From an uncultured Phycisphaerae bacterium (GTDB lineage Bacteria; Planctomycetota; Phycisphaerae; Sedimentisphaerales; Anaerohalosphaeraceae): a DNA stretch of 5,889 nt. Every line of letters begins with the position of its first letter. Position 1 is the first letter of the stretch. A program made the translations under genes and the position numbers. A model generated the notes under the pieces. That model had not been told where the DNA came from, ran no database searches, and saw only the letters and a program-made list of their open reading frames with translations. The stretch spans positions 1-5,889 of the forward strand of contig CALETL010000262.1 in NCBI GenBank assembly GCA_937920485.1, given 5' to 3'. Positions 5,619 to 5,889 of the stretch are shown here, one piece after another.

Positions 5619-5889
5619 CTATCGCGTCATCAAAAGTGCCAAAAACAGATAAATCGCAACACTGATGGAATCATTTGCTGTCGTGACCAGTGGTCCGGAA
5701 CTAATCGCCGAATCCAGTCCGATCCTGCGGAACAAAAACGGCAGCGAAAGCCCCAGAGACGTCGATATCATGATTGCGGAAAACATCGCGATACCGAAAG
5801 CAATTGCAATTTCGATGTATTTTCTCCCCTCTAATGGTGGAAATTCATCTGATATTTGAGCTTTTAAAACGCTGGCTTGCTGTTCAGAA
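5619..5889 (-). CDS. mgtE: MgtE-family magnesium transporter, C-terminal end (partial, 5' part outside window)
   Basis: The minus strand from the right edge reads 89 residues to TAG at 5621-5619. Two membrane helices are visible, about 25-53 and 64-87 of the visible part. The stretch from LPFLFRRIGLDSAISSG through PLVTTANDSI corresponds to the end of MgtE proteins, where a conserved loop with LDPAxASGP leads into the last helix with TTxxD. Asp73 of the visible part aligns with the last-helix aspartate that lines the Mg2+ pore in MgtE (Asp432 in the Thermus thermophilus protein). A hydrophilic segment (residues 1-25) precedes the penultimate helix. The cytosolic regulatory N and CBS domains would lie outside the window. 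It reads in the same direction as the pilT operon, but that operon has its own promoter. Confidence 0.78.
   Translation of the reverse strand, partial: SEQQASVLKAQISDEFPPLEGRKYIEIAIAFGIAMFSAIMISTSLGLSLPFLFRRIGLDSAISSGPLVTTANDSISVAIYLFLALLMTR

Noticed and set aside
5665..5859. A 64-residue plus-strand frame at the right edge
   Set aside because: It is the reverse complement of the MgtE-like C-terminus, which has a clear family match on the minus strand.

Overview
The window shows 5.9 kb of a bacterial chromosome of moderate GC content. The gene styles point, with moderate confidence, to a planctomycete-like bacterium, perhaps Phycisphaerae. The hints are a CvpA-like membrane protein with a long C-terminal extension, a radical SAM protein with a SPASM-like tail, a small helical protein of a type I associate with planctomycetes, and a diverged GspE/PilB relative. 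No marker gene is present, so this placement is an inference.

Layout from left to right. (1) At 1-971 (minus) lies a radical SAM protein whose C-terminus runs off the left edge. (2) Positions 972-1281 form a divergent intergenic region with in-phase A/T tracts, a -10 box for the radical SAM gene and a candidate promoter for the gene on the right. (3) At 1282-1431 (plus) is a 49-residue acidic helical protein. (4) A minus-strand operon runs from 5411 down to 1483: a PilT-type ATPase split into two overlapping frames (5411-5196 and 5199-4276), a membrane-anchored GspE/PilB homologue (4239-2596), and a CvpA-like membrane protein (2568-1483). Its promoter, at 5539-5510, has consensus -35 and -10 hexamers. 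The gaps between genes are 36 and 27 bases, and each full gene start has a GGAG ribosome binding site. (5) At 5619-5889 (minus) is the C-terminal end of an MgtE-type magnesium transporter that enters from the right.

The operon is the most interesting part. PilT keeps every motor motif. The gene beside it keeps the GspE/PilB fold markers (N2-domain signature and both zinc CxxC pairs), but it has lost the Walker A lysine, the Walker B glutamate and the His-box histidine, and it has gained three N-terminal membrane helices. It looks like a membrane-bound pseudo-ATPase made together with an active PilT motor and a CvpA-like membrane protein. No pilin, PilC platform or secretin gene is in view. 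My inference is that the three proteins form a membrane-associated machine or act as accessory parts of a type IV pilus encoded elsewhere.

The PilT split has the signature of one missing base in a T5 run (minus strand; A5 at 5206-5210). It could be a sequencing error, a real mutation or recoding. The second frame lacks the GGAG site found at the other operon starts, which argues against it being a designed separate gene.
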